Source of the DNA: a virus
Virus record (IMG/VR): IMGVR_UViG_3300021197_000079
Location: 1-20,838 of that record
DNA: 20,838 bases
Strand: one strand, 5' to 3'
A model generated the notes under the pieces. That model searched no databases. It saw only the letters and a program-made list of their open reading frames with translations, and was not told where the DNA came from. Both the position numbers and the translations under genes were made by a program. Numbering within the stretch: position 1 is the first letter of the stretch; the number at the start of each line of letters is the position of its first letter. This document shows, one piece after another, positions 14,181 through 20,838 of the stretch.

Positions 14181-14552
14181 TTACGCAGCATCTGCGCCAG
14201 CAGGCTTCAGAAGTACCGAGATGATTTCGCCAGCACCACCGGCAGCCTCAAGAGCGTAACCCAAACGGGCTTCGCCAGAAGCGGCAGGGATTGCTTCGCC
14301 AGCATCATCGGTGCTTACAGCAGCACCAGCGGTAATAGCTTCGTTGGCTTTTACCATTGCGATACCGTCAATTTGTACGGTAACCATTTTGCCAGCAGCA
14401 GCAGCACCGTAGGTAACGCCAATAGCGTCGTCACCAACAGTGGCTACATAAGCAGCCTGAGCATCGTTAGAAAGGGTCACAAAAGTGTGGGCCGTCAAGG
14501 TCTCGTCTGCGACAAGAGAAATAGTGTTAAAGCGGCCAGCATTCGTCGCCAT
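14181..14552 (-). CDS. Capsid decoration/stabilisation protein candidate
   Basis: This 123-residue protein, rich in Ala, Gly, Val and Thr, sits between the scaffold and the major capsid gene, where many phages encode a decoration protein that binds the outer capsid (for example lambda gpD or DUF2190-type proteins). The pattern of short strands separated by small residues (ADETLTAHTFVTLS, AAGKMVTVQIDGIAMVKA, GEARLGYALEAAGGAGEIISVLL) matches the small beta-barrel of the DUF2190 type, including the V-x-G-I-A/V turn and the L-G-x-A-L-E-A-A segment near the end. AAGGAG lies about 10 bases upstream of its ATG, a sign of high expression. A 26-base gap separates it from the capsid gene. Confidence 0.75.
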   Translation of the reverse strand: MATNAGRFNTISLVADETLTAHTFVTLSNDAQAAYVATVGDDAIGVTYGAAAAGKMVTVQIDGIAMVKANEAITAGAAVSTDDAGEAIPAASGEARLGYALEAAGGAGEIISVLLKPAGADAA

Positions 14553-14555
14553 GAT

Positions 14556-15401
14556 TTACTCTCCTTTGTAGAGCTTGGAAATGAGCGCCTTGCCTTCGTC
14601 GGTCTTGGCTACAGCAGCGTATGCTTTAGCGTAGCCAGACTTGGCAATAGCGTTTTCGTCCATGTAGGACTTTACCATAGAGTCCAGTTTGTCCTGTGGG
14701 GAAGCCATATCAGCTTCTACAGAGGCTTCACCGATCTCTTGCATTGAAGCACCCATTGCTGCATCAGCAGCCTTGAGAGCCTCTACGATTGCGTCGTCTT
14801 TAGCTACATGAGCCAAGAGCGTGGCCGCAATTTCGTTGTCGAAGTTAGGCAGGATTTCGTCAGCTTGCTTCTTAAGCTCGATATGACGCTTGGCAATCTC
14901 TGCTTCTTCGAGAGCTTTGAGGACGGGGGCCGGGATGTCAGACTTGACAACCTTCTCACCGTCAAATTCTACATACTCAGGCTCTTCAGCCTTCGTAACT
15001 TCTTCTTCGGAAACAACGTAACCGTTGTCTTCGAGGGCCTTGGAGAGGCGGGAGACTTCTGCCTTAAGAGCGTCAACTTCAGCCAAGAACAGTTCGGACT
15101 GATCTACAGCCTCTTCTGTTACTTCAGCTTCGTCAGCTTTGTTAAGGCGAGCCATAAGCTCCTTCTTCTCGTCAGCGGACATCTTTTCGAGTTCTTCCTT
15201 AGCCTTCTTCATGGCTTCGTCTTCACCCATGCCCTTACCCATGTAGTACGACTTACGCTCATCGAGGTAAGAGTCGTACCCTTTTTCCATGTCTTCCATG
15301 CTTTCGTCCCTTTTAATAAGACAGATTGTAGCGGCTTGATTAGCAGGACGGTCAACAAGTGACAATTCGTCCAACTCCAAGTCGAGTAGGATGTTAGTCA
15401 T
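14556..15401 (-). CDS. Capsid scaffold-like protein
   Basis: This 281-residue protein lies between the protease and the decoration/capsid genes. It is acidic and predicted largely helical, with coiled-coil-prone segments at about 64-90 (KKAKEELEKMSADEKKEL) and 108-128 (VDALKAEVSRLSKALEDNG), as expected of a scaffold degraded by the neighbouring protease. Its first residues contain LDELSLVDRPANQAA (about 10-24), a motif I know from capsid protease/scaffold fusion proteins. The C-terminal part (about 235-281), ending KALISKLYKG, may bind the capsid protein. The ATG overlaps the protease gene by 8 bases, with GGAAG just upstream. No catalytic residues are recognised here. Confidence 0.72.
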   Translation of the reverse strand: MTNILLDLELDELSLVDRPANQAATICLIKRDESMEDMEKGYDSYLDERKSYYMGKGMGEDEAMKKAKEELEKMSADEKKELMARLNKADEAEVTEEAVDQSELFLAEVDALKAEVSRLSKALEDNGYVVSEEEVTKAEEPEYVEFDGEKVVKSDIPAPVLKALEEAEIAKRHIELKKQADEILPNFDNEIAATLLAHVAKDDAIVEALKAADAAMGASMQEIGEASVEADMASPQDKLDSMVKSYMDENAIAKSGYAKAYAAVAKTDEGKALISKLYKGE

Positions 15402-16608
15402 TTACTTCCTTCCTCTTAGCTTTGCCGCCGATAGAAAAGGCCGTAAGTTGGCCAGATTTTACCAGAGACCAGACCTCATCATCGAATACCTTCAATGCTA
15501 CGATCCAACCTTCACGGCTACTGGAAATGCCCAAGGCTTCACCAATCTCATTAGTGAGTGGCATCGAGTGGACAACTTGACCCACCTGATCCCCCTTGTG
15601 CATCATCTTACCAACACGAATATGTTCCATGAATTTATTCACGGCCTTAACCATAGTGTCGGCTTCAATTACATCACCTTGGCGGTCTACCAGAGGCTTA
15701 CCGTCTTCAGTGATGACCGAGGCCCAACCGTAGACAAGACGTTGTTCGTCGTCTGTCTTAAGGATTTGACCCTCTAGGTTCGTTTGTTCTTTGTCTGACT
15801 TGTGGACGTAGCCCATCTCAGAAAGGCGAAGGTGTTCCTCATAAGTGTTGGCTTTTTTGCCCTTACCCGTTTTAGGGTCATACATCATATGAGGGGAAAA
15901 GTCCTTGTCGTCTTTTGCGAGCATATCGCTCACAGAAGAACCAGACTCCCACATTTTACAGGACCAATAACCAGCAGTGGTCTTATCAGTCTTGCTGTCG
16001 CAATTATGTCTAGCCCGGAAGTTAGCACGGGCCTTTGGGTCGTCACGACGGATTTCCATAGTGGGGCTACCAAAGGTAACTTTCTTCACTTTGTCACCGG
16101 ACTTGACGTAAACACCAAACTTCTTAGTAGAGCCTTTAGGCAGACGGAATGGCTTATCTAGGGAGACCTTCTCACCACGAAACTCAGCCTTCTCTGTGCG
16201 ACCCGGCAACAAATCCTTATCATGGCTTACAGCCTTCTGGCCAGCAGCAATCTTAAGGAAGCTGTTTACACGGGCCATTGCCCATTGCTCTTTAGATGTT
16301 ACGTTAGGGCGCACAGAACCGGGGTTGGTCTTGTATGCACCGATACCACGGTCATAGACTGCTCGAAGGGTCTTAGCACTGATGTTGCCCTTCTTAGCGC
16401 CATGACGTGCGTTCCAGTTCTTAGCCTTTTCTGCCAAGGTGGAAGTCTTTACTTTCTCTACCGAAGACCAAGCAGCACGAAAGGCACGCTGCTCAGAGCC
16501 AGTGTCTTCCATGACAGAGTTGAATACCTGACGGAACTTACCTTGGTTCTCTTCTGGGACAGTCTGTCGTACTGCTTTGGGGAGGTCTGCATTAGTAGAG
16601 AAGGGCAT
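15394..16608 (-). CDS. Composite capsid maturation protease: ChaB-like N-terminus plus XkdF-like peptidase
   Basis: The 404-residue protein appears to combine several modules. Residues 1-52 (PFSTNADLPKAVRQTVPEE... RAFRAAWSSVEK) match the ChaB pattern. Residues about 62-120 include SAKTLRAVYDRGIGAYKTNP and QWAMARVNSFL, a short domain that I have seen in marine phage head proteins. Residues about 175-220 hold MEIRRDDPKARANFRARHNC and YWSCKMW, with two cysteines 14 residues apart (C203, C217). Residues about 280-402 resemble the XkdF peptidase: VYGWASVITEDGKPLVDRQG, then MMHKG and VVHSMP, and LTAFSIGG near the end; H337 or H347 and S392 are the likely catalytic residues. It would cleave scaffold and capsid protein inside the prohead. 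The ATG overlaps the DUF1127 stop (TAATG) with AGGA 8 bases upstream. Confidence 0.85.
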   Translation of the reverse strand: MPFSTNADLPKAVRQTVPEENQGKFRQVFNSVMEDTGSEQRAFRAAWSSVEKVKTSTLAEKAKNWNARHGAKKGNISAKTLRAVYDRGIGAYKTNPGSVRPNVTSKEQWAMARVNSFLKIAAGQKAVSHDKDLLPGRTEKAEFRGEKVSLDKPFRLPKGSTKKFGVYVKSGDKVKKVTFGSPTMEIRRDDPKARANFRARHNCDSKTDKTTAGYWSCKMWESGSSVSDMLAKDDKDFSPHMMYDPKTGKGKKANTYEEHLRLSEMGYVHKSDKEQTNLEGQILKTDDEQRLVYGWASVITEDGKPLVDRQGDVIEADTMVKAVNKFMEHIRVGKMMHKGDQVGQVVHSMPLTNEIGEALGISSSREGWIVALKVFDDEVWSLVKSGQLTAFSIGGKAKRKEVND

Positions 16609-16772
16609 TACTTCTTTCCTTTGTAGAAGGCATCCCGAATAGAACCACGGGAAAGACCAATATCGTTAAGTTCTCGGTCTGTCATCGAATAGAGTGTCTG
16701 AAGATCACTCTTGATCCGGGCGTTCTGTTTCATCCGGTTGTACATCTCGCCGGGGAGCTTCATTAGGTTCAT
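16608..16772 (-). CDS. DUF1127 domain protein (small YjiS-like protein)
   Basis: The C-terminal half, SDLQTLYSMTDRELNDIGLS followed by RGSIRDAF, matches the DUF1127 core (L-x-x-L-S/T-D-R-E-L-x-D-I-G-L-S-R-x-x-I). Small DUF1127 proteins are abundant in alphaproteobacteria; some studied members, such as CcaF1 of Rhodobacter sphaeroides, bind RNA and affect RNA turnover. I chose the ATG at 16772 (54 residues, GCGGA about 8 bases upstream); an ATG at 16763 or a longer reading from 16844 (78 residues) is possible. The gene overlaps the portal 3' end in another frame (68 bases for the chosen start) and its stop overlaps the protease start (TAATG). A DUF1127 gene inside a phage head operon is unusual. 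Its role here is unknown; host RNA or translation control is a guess. Confidence 0.82.
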   Translation of the reverse strand: MNLMKLPGEMYNRMKQNARIKSDLQTLYSMTDRELNDIGLSRGSIRDAFYKGKK

Positions 16773-18069
16773 AGCTGAGTTCCGCAATGTCCATGAGGTC
16801 TTGAATAACTTCTGGATGGTCAGAGACGTTAATGTCTGCACCATTCAGATTACGAAGGAAGGCTGCAATCTCACGAAGATCGTGCGGTGCTACATCACCA
16901 GCCTTGATGTACGGCATAGTATCGTAGGAAAGCCCGTTGAGTTGCCAAAGGCGCTCTACGAGTTGCTTGTTGAGTACATCAGTGATGGCACTAATGTAGC
17001 TCTCCAAGGCACGAAGAAAGAGGTCGGTCTTAGATTTAGATAACGCATACGAGCCACCTGCGCTGTGCGCTCCAAGGAGAAGAAACTCAGAGAGAACACT
17101 ACGAGCAATATCGTGCTGATAACGGCTAACGATGGGGTCGATTTGGATATTGCGTGAACCACTAGAGGACATCAATTCTATGTCCATCAGGCGGACGTTG
17201 GTTGGGCTACCATCTTTATCAGGGTAGGTATCACTCGGAAGGATAATGTAACCCTGCTCGTTGAACTTTACGTCTCGGAGGATTTGCTGTAGGTCTGAGC
17301 GGATAGCCGACTGAGAGGCTGTAGCATCGCTAGAGAGGTACTCCGAGGGAATACGGGCTACTGGGATACCAGCAAGCTCTCGTTCCACTGCAATAGCCTC
17401 AATGGACTGAAGGTTGTTCAGATACTCATAAGAGGTATAAGCATTACGAAGAATGCTACGACCACTAGGGTCGCCGTTAATTGCAGTGGTCTTGTAGTAT
17501 AGAGACTTATTAGCCGGGATATAATGGCTTTTACCAAACTGTGAGCCTTCCTGATAGAGACCTAAGACATCACCGGACTTCTGGTCTACATCAAACTTGG
17601 ATACAGTCCAAGGCGCTCTAGAGGCCAACTTACGGATACCGATGCGGCCATCATCGTACTTGGAATACTTCTTGTAGCTACGGAACTGTGGGCCACTACG
17701 ACGCTTATATACTACCTCAAACCAAGCAAAGCCATACGACAAAGAAGACAAAGCCTCTGCGATATGATCGTCAAGAGTGTGGTCCATGTCATCTAAGACA
17801 GACTCAACAAACTCTGCTTCCTTCTTGGCCTCTGGTGTATCATTGCAGGGTACAACCTTCAACTCTACATCACGAAGCACCTGCTCAGTGGCATACATAA
17901 CTGCACCGATGGTGCTGTCGTTGTCACGCATCTCACGGTACTTGCGGATGGCCTTCTTGCCACGAAGCTCCGGTAGGAACTCATCCGCTCGAATCTGACC
18001 GTTATGGGTGTTGTCACCAGCTACACCAAGAATCTTCTTGGCTTCTGTCTCCGATAGCTTCTTGGGCAT
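16705..18069 (-). CDS. Portal protein (DUF935/Mu gp29-like)
   Basis: The 454-residue protein follows the large terminase with a TAATG overlap. Its sequence fits the Mu gp29-like (DUF935) portal group: RKYREMRDNDSTIGAVMYA (about 42-60), a helix with ALSSLSYGFAWFEVVYK (about 106-122), NGDPSGRSILRNAYTSYEYL (about 198-217), where G-x-S-x-L-R is the usual clip-region signature, and SEFLLLGAHSAGGSYALSKS (about 326-345), typical of the later stem. The acidic C-terminal tail (EPNEAPRRDVQPDETERPDQ) is encoded where the next gene begins out of frame. The portal forms the dodecameric DNA channel at one capsid vertex and binds terminase during packaging. Confidence 0.92.
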   Translation of the reverse strand: MPKKLSETEAKKILGVAGDNTHNGQIRADEFLPELRGKKAIRKYREMRDNDSTIGAVMYATEQVLRDVELKVVPCNDTPEAKKEAEFVESVLDDMDHTLDDHIAEALSSLSYGFAWFEVVYKRRSGPQFRSYKKYSKYDDGRIGIRKLASRAPWTVSKFDVDQKSGDVLGLYQEGSQFGKSHYIPANKSLYYKTTAINGDPSGRSILRNAYTSYEYLNNLQSIEAIAVERELAGIPVARIPSEYLSSDATASQSAIRSDLQQILRDVKFNEQGYIILPSDTYPDKDGSPTNVRLMDIELMSSSGSRNIQIDPIVSRYQHDIARSVLSEFLLLGAHSAGGSYALSKSKTDLFLRALESYISAITDVLNKQLVERLWQLNGLSYDTMPYIKAGDVAPHDLREIAAFLRNLNGADINVSDHPEVIQDLMDIAELSYEPNEAPRRDVQPDETERPDQE

Positions 18070-19424
18070 TATCTAAGTCCTTTCGCAGAGCTATACGCCA
18101 GCTTTAATTGGGGCTTGGCATAGCCCTGTAGAGATAGGTCCGTAATAGCCCATACAAGGGCGTCAAGGCGGTCTGGTGATCCTACGGAGCCTAGTGGCTC
18201 CCAAGTGACCATCTGGTCCTCAAGGTCGTTGAGACCCTTTACATGACGTACCTTGTCTTGTTCATACAGGGCGGAGACTGGCTCAGCACGGGCCATCTTG
18301 CCTCGACTAGCATGGACTAGCTTGACAGGGACCGTCTCAGACTCTGTGTGGAGAGTGTGGCGAACCATATCTCCGCCCTGATTACGTTCGGCGACAATCC
18401 GGTCAGCTTGATACTCTTCAAAGAGTGACACTGCCCTCGCAGCCCATTGCTGGGGTGTGTAGCGACCTGTGTGGTCAGCCAGAACGTAAGCGATACCATT
18501 TACGTCAACCCCTGCTACAACAATACCAGTCATATCTGACTCTTTGTTGCTTGTAATGGCAGGGTCAATAGATACTACAATGCGGTTTAAGTCAGGTACT
18601 TTATCTGCTTCAACCTCTACCTGTGCAAGTCCTGATCGACTCCACAAGGCACCAGAGGCTTCATCAAGGATTTCAGCGTAAAGCTCTTGTCTACCAAGTC
18701 TAGTGCCTTCATACGTCTTCCTAACTGCATCAAGGAACGTAGAGGCTAGGTTAGCAGAGTTATCATAGGTGGAGCCTGTAGACGTTACCGTCTTCTCATC
18801 ACCTAATATCGTCCTCAGTAGCTTGGTGGTCTTAGGGGTTGTAGTGATAAACACTTGTGGATGTCTACCGAGACGTAACCCAAACTGCAACATATCCCAA
18901 GTCTCTTGGGCATTCCGCCAAGCACAAAGCTCATCACACCATGCAGAGTAAGCCTGTGGACCACGAAGACGCTCTGGGTCTTCCGCCGAAAAGAATACAG
19001 CCTTAGCCCCATTCTCCCAAGTCATTGTGTTATTGGTAGGAGACCATTCTGGGTAGCCAACATGCTTACCACGGTAGGTCTTATCACCCTTCCAACATAC
19101 ATTAAGAAGGCCACTATCGCCCTCTACCATGACCTTCCGTACATCACCCTTTGTTGGTGCTACACAATGTACGATCTTGTCGCCTTTGCGGATACGGTGT
19201 CTTACCCACTCTGCTCCGGCTCTGGTCTTACCCCAGCCTCGTCCTGCTAATGCTACCCAAATATCCCAGTGGTTGCCTGTAGGCTCCATCTGGTTGGGTC
19301 TAGCCCAGAACTCCCAAGTGTGTTGTAACTCTTCCGCTTTAGCTGGCCCTAGCTGGGCCATGATGGATGCTACTTCTTCATCAGGTAGTTGTCGTAGGTC
19401 ATTCGCTGTTATCGGAAGGGTCAC
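18069..19424 (-). CDS. terL: Terminase large subunit
   Basis: The 451-residue protein carries both domains of a DNA packaging motor. ATPase: Walker A GRGWGKTRAG at 61-70, Walker B-like YSAWCDEL at 159-166 with D164 and E165, and coupling motif ITTTPK at 193-198. Nuclease: SIDPAIT at 285-291 (D287), VAERNQGGD at 344-352 (E347) and DRLDALVWA at 418-426 (D421), giving the usual acidic triad of the RNase H-like fold. Length is normal for the family. It starts inside the small subunit gene (26-base overlap) and ends on the portal start codon. It cuts concatemeric DNA and pumps it through the portal. Confidence 0.97.
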   Translation of the reverse strand: MTLPITANDLRQLPDEEVASIMAQLGPAKAEELQHTWEFWARPNQMEPTGNHWDIWVALAGRGWGKTRAGAEWVRHRIRKGDKIVHCVAPTKGDVRKVMVEGDSGLLNVCWKGDKTYRGKHVGYPEWSPTNNTMTWENGAKAVFFSAEDPERLRGPQAYSAWCDELCAWRNAQETWDMLQFGLRLGRHPQVFITTTPKTTKLLRTILGDEKTVTSTGSTYDNSANLASTFLDAVRKTYEGTRLGRQELYAEILDEASGALWSRSGLAQVEVEADKVPDLNRIVVSIDPAITSNKESDMTGIVVAGVDVNGIAYVLADHTGRYTPQQWAARAVSLFEEYQADRIVAERNQGGDMVRHTLHTESETVPVKLVHASRGKMARAEPVSALYEQDKVRHVKGLNDLEDQMVTWEPLGSVGSPDRLDALVWAITDLSLQGYAKPQLKLAYSSAKGLR

Positions 19425-19791
19425 GGGATTTGCCTAAGAGAGTCATAAGGGCGTCAATAGCAGACTCATCAGTATCAGCATCAGTATCTTGCTCATTCTC
19501 ATTAAGAGTGGAGTTAGGGGACCAACCACCCTTACTACGGAGAAAGAGTTCCTGAGACTTGAAGTCACCATCTAGTGCTTGCTGCACTACTACATTACCT
19601 ACTTGACCTACAATATCAGAACGCTCTTGTGCGATGTCCTGACCATAGGTCTTGTAGAAGGTAGCAAAAGAGCTAGGTGCATCCTGTAGCTCTTGAATGG
19701 ATACCATGATGTCTTTCATAGCTACGCCATCTCGAATCATCTTGCGGATTCGATTGGCAATCGCTTTCTTATAAGGAAGTGCCGCTGGCAT
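19399..19791 (-). CDS. terS: Terminase small subunit
   Basis: This 130-residue protein precedes and overlaps the large terminase gene. The N-terminal half is helical with an HTH-like region (AIANRIRKMIRDGVAMKDIMVSI, about 10-32) followed by APSSFATFYKTYGQDIAQER (about 38-57) and an oligomerisation-type helix (DIVGQVGNVVVQQALDGD). LRSKGGWSP (about 84-92) is common in small terminases. The acidic tail (NENEQDTDADTDES) probably contacts the large subunit. AAGG about 8 bases upstream supports the ATG. It recognises the packaging site, which in many phages lies in or beside this gene; the adjoining 730-bp noncoding region is an attractive candidate. Confidence 0.85.
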   Translation of the reverse strand: MPAALPYKKAIANRIRKMIRDGVAMKDIMVSIQELQDAPSSFATFYKTYGQDIAQERSDIVGQVGNVVVQQALDGDFKSQELFLRSKGGWSPNSTLNENEQDTDADTDESAIDALMTLLGKSRDPSDNSE

Positions 19792-19812
19792 ACTACAGAC
19801 CTTGCTACAGAA

Positions 19813-19884
19813 TTAAGATACATCTAGGGATTTAGAAAACCACATACTATAGTTCTGCTATAGCCTTTATCGAGATCATAATCA
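19813..19884 (-). promoter_or_regulatory. Candidate sigma70-type promoter for the terminase operon
   Basis: In the transcript direction TTGATT is followed after 17 bases by TATAGC, and TATAGT lies a further 11 bases on, all upstream of terS. Both hexamers match the bacterial consensus only partly (4 of 6 each for the first pair). The -10 candidates coincide with CTATAG motifs. Coordinates are approximate. Confidence 0.35.
19845..19867. repeat. CTATAG pair 1 (A then B half-sites)
   Basis: TACTATAGT (19845-19853) is followed by CTATAGCCTT (19858-19867). The CTATAG cores start exactly 11 bp apart, about one helical turn. The same 9-mer and 10-mer recur in pair 2 in the opposite order. Confidence 0.8.
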
Positions 19885-19926
19885 AATTAGTAATTAAACC
19901 TGATATGAATTATGTCTCTGGCTAAT

Positions 19927-19944
19927 CTATAGCCTTACTATAGT
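19927..19944. repeat. CTATAG pair 2 (B then A half-sites)
   Basis: CTATAGCCTT (19927-19936) is followed by TACTATAGT (19936-19944), again with cores starting 11 bp apart. In the minus direction TATACT here could be a -10 element with TTTACT 18 bases upstream. The core is palindromic, so orientation is uncertain. Confidence 0.8.
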
Positions 19945-20264
19945 ATAAGCCTCTTTTGGGGTAAAAGTAAAGGGGTCTCAGAGAATATTTCTTGTTGTTT
20001 TATAAAAATATTGTTGTAGTGTGATATTAATGCTACAGTATGCCCCCTGCCTACTAAGGTAGTGCTGCTGAGTGCCGCTCCTAATAGGGGTCGAAGGTTT
20101 TGACTTATGTTGTAGACCAAGGTGCATACCAACGGAGACTCATACAATTTGAGATAAATATAAGGGTCCCATTTGTGTAACATTTGCGCAACACTCAAGG
20201 ATAATCGACCTGATTGTGCTGTTTATGCCACAGTTCTTAATACGTGTGGAACTTTTGCTTGACA

Positions 20265-20277
20265 CTCGCTAAGCGAG
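20265..20277. repeat. 13-bp palindrome CTCGCTAAGCGAG
   Basis: Two 6-base arms flank a single central base. It follows directly on a TTGACA hexamer (20259-20264, plus strand). It could be an operator or small hairpin; no matching -10 hexamer is seen at the proper distance. Confidence 0.5.
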
Positions 20278-20403
20278 AGCGCAACCATTCCTAAGACTTA
20301 ATTCAAATCCGTAATAGTACAACAAAAGAAAAGCGACCGTGAGCAAATTGCACACAACCGCTTGTCTCTAATTTGATATAGTATGTCCCTAACCTGTAAA
20401 CCT

Positions 20404-20420
20404 GCGCTTTGATCGAGCGC
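20404..20420. repeat. Short inverted repeat GCGCT/AGCGC
   Basis: A 5-bp GC-rich stem (GCGCT with AGCGC) encloses a 7-base loop in the noncoding region. No T-run follows on either strand, so it is not a typical terminator. Confidence 0.35.
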
Positions 20421-20522
20421 TGAAATCTAACACTGAAACGCCACCAATTCGAACAGGTTTGGCTGCTGTTACCGTTGCCGCTATCCGGTTGGCGGTTAAC
20501 GCTTGCTTGCTTGTCTGTTGCT

Positions 20523-20723
20523 TTACCATTCTTTGAACCACCCTAAAGTTTCGTTATCCTGCCAACCTGCCTTGTAAGCTTCTAAATCGGCTGCTGACAG
20601 GCTTACCACCTTGTCGCTTGTCATGGTGCCAGCGACGTATTTGTGTGGGCTGTATGGCCTTCTGTAGTAACTGTCTGCACTACCTCTATCCCATGCTCCA
20701 CCGTGACGCTTGTCATATGTCAT
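20523..20723 (-). CDS. Small conserved phage protein of unknown function
   Basis: This 66-residue protein starts MTYDKRHGGAWDRGSADSYY, continues RRPYSPHKYV and ends AYKAGWQDNETLGWFKEW. I recall small phage proteins with the same D-R-G-S-A-D-S-x-Y start, P-H-x-x-x-G middle and Y-x-x-G-x-x-x-N-E ending, especially from marine phages, without known function. GAAGG about 7 bases upstream supports the ATG. It has no membrane segment or signal peptide. The Y-x-x-G-x-x-x-N-E ending vaguely recalls ribosome modulation factor, but I would not assign that function. It is separated from the terminase genes by the large noncoding region and so may belong to an earlier transcription unit. Confidence 0.8.
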   Translation of the reverse strand: MTYDKRHGGAWDRGSADSYYRRPYSPHKYVAGTMTSDKVVSLSAADLEAYKAGWQDNETLGWFKEW

Positions 20724-20838
20724 GGTTTAACCTTCTCAATTCTAAACGTTTCCTTTGAGAATATGTGCGCCAAGTGTACGCATTCCCAATAATGCCCGAC
20801 AAACTTAGGCTTGTCGCCAAGCCAAAGCCGCCAAACTG

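Larger units (their letters stand above)
19792..20522. other. 730-bp noncoding region upstream of the terminase genes
   Basis: I see no credible gene here. The longest frames lack ribosome binding sites and have protein-unlike composition. The segment is more AT-rich near the terminase (19800-20040) and holds candidate minus-strand promoters, two CTATAG pairs, a 13-bp palindrome at 20265-20277, a small hairpin at 20404-20420, direct repeats of AGTGC at about 20061-20076 and a GCTT triplet repeat near 20502. No tRNA could be folded. Position next to terS suggests promoters for the late operon and possibly the cos or pac site. Confidence 0.65.

Noticed and set aside
13153-14259. A 368-codon open frame on the plus strand, antisense to the major capsid gene
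   Set aside because: It mirrors the capsid gene, has no ribosome binding site or neighbouring plus-strand genes, and its sequence is rich in Ser, Arg, Val and Cys without recognisable domains. Codon bias of the real gene explains it.
19938-20198. An 86-codon minus-strand frame in the noncoding region
   Set aside because: It starts with TTG, lacks a Shine-Dalgarno sequence, spans structured and promoter-like DNA, and its Leu/Ser-rich product shows no familiar pattern.
20253-20290. A plus-strand promoter with TTGACA at 20259
   Set aside because: No acceptable -10 hexamer lies 16-18 bases downstream, and no plus-strand gene follows. Only the adjoining palindrome was kept.
20430-20470. A TTCGAA motif resembling a tRNA T-loop
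   Set aside because: The flanking bases cannot form a five-pair T stem, and no acceptor or anticodon arm could be fitted on either strand.

Overview
The window is the structural half of a tailed double-stranded DNA bacteriophage genome, or a prophage with the same layout. Every convincing gene lies on the minus strand, so transcription runs from high to low coordinates in the usual late order: small terminase, large terminase, portal, capsid protease, scaffold, decoration protein, major capsid protein, head-tail connectors, tail terminator, tail tube, tail assembly chaperone (with a -1 frameshift extension), tape measure, distal tail protein, fibres. A tube protein and an 804-residue tape measure without a sheath gene point to a long non-contractile tail (siphovirus morphology). 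No integrase, repressor, tRNA, rRNA, CRISPR array or insertion sequence was seen. The fibre repeats and several small proteins resemble those I know from marine phages. A DUF1127 protein, a family abundant in alphaproteobacteria, hints at such a host. Both points are inference.

Layout by region. 20838-20523: one small conserved hypothetical gene and its leader. 20522-19792: about 730 bp without a credible gene, holding short palindromes, candidate promoters and two 17-bp pairs of CTATAG hexamers; it is a plausible site for late promoters and packaging initiation. 19791-13171: packaging and head genes, including an out-of-phase DUF1127 gene tucked over the portal 3' end and a composite ChaB-like/XkdF-like protease. 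13159-11071: four connector or neck genes and a tail terminator. 11059-9315: tail tube, a strong intergenic hairpin, then the chaperone and its frameshift product, which has no start codon of its own. 9322-5905: tape measure, a distal tail candidate and an adaptor. 5902-488: a collagen-like short fibre, a second adaptor paralogous to the first, and a 1457-residue repeat-built fibre. 417-1: the start of a glycine-rich protein cut by the window edge.

Most neighbouring genes overlap by one base (TAATG or TAGTG) or are only a few bases apart, so the module looks like one translationally coupled operon. Strong Shine-Dalgarno sequences precede the capsid, decoration and tube genes, as expected for products needed in many copies. 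The most notable points are the DUF1127 gene, the programmed frameshift at an atypical slip site, the duplicated adaptor-plus-fibre cassette, the repeat architecture of the fibres and the paired CTATAG motifs upstream of the terminase.
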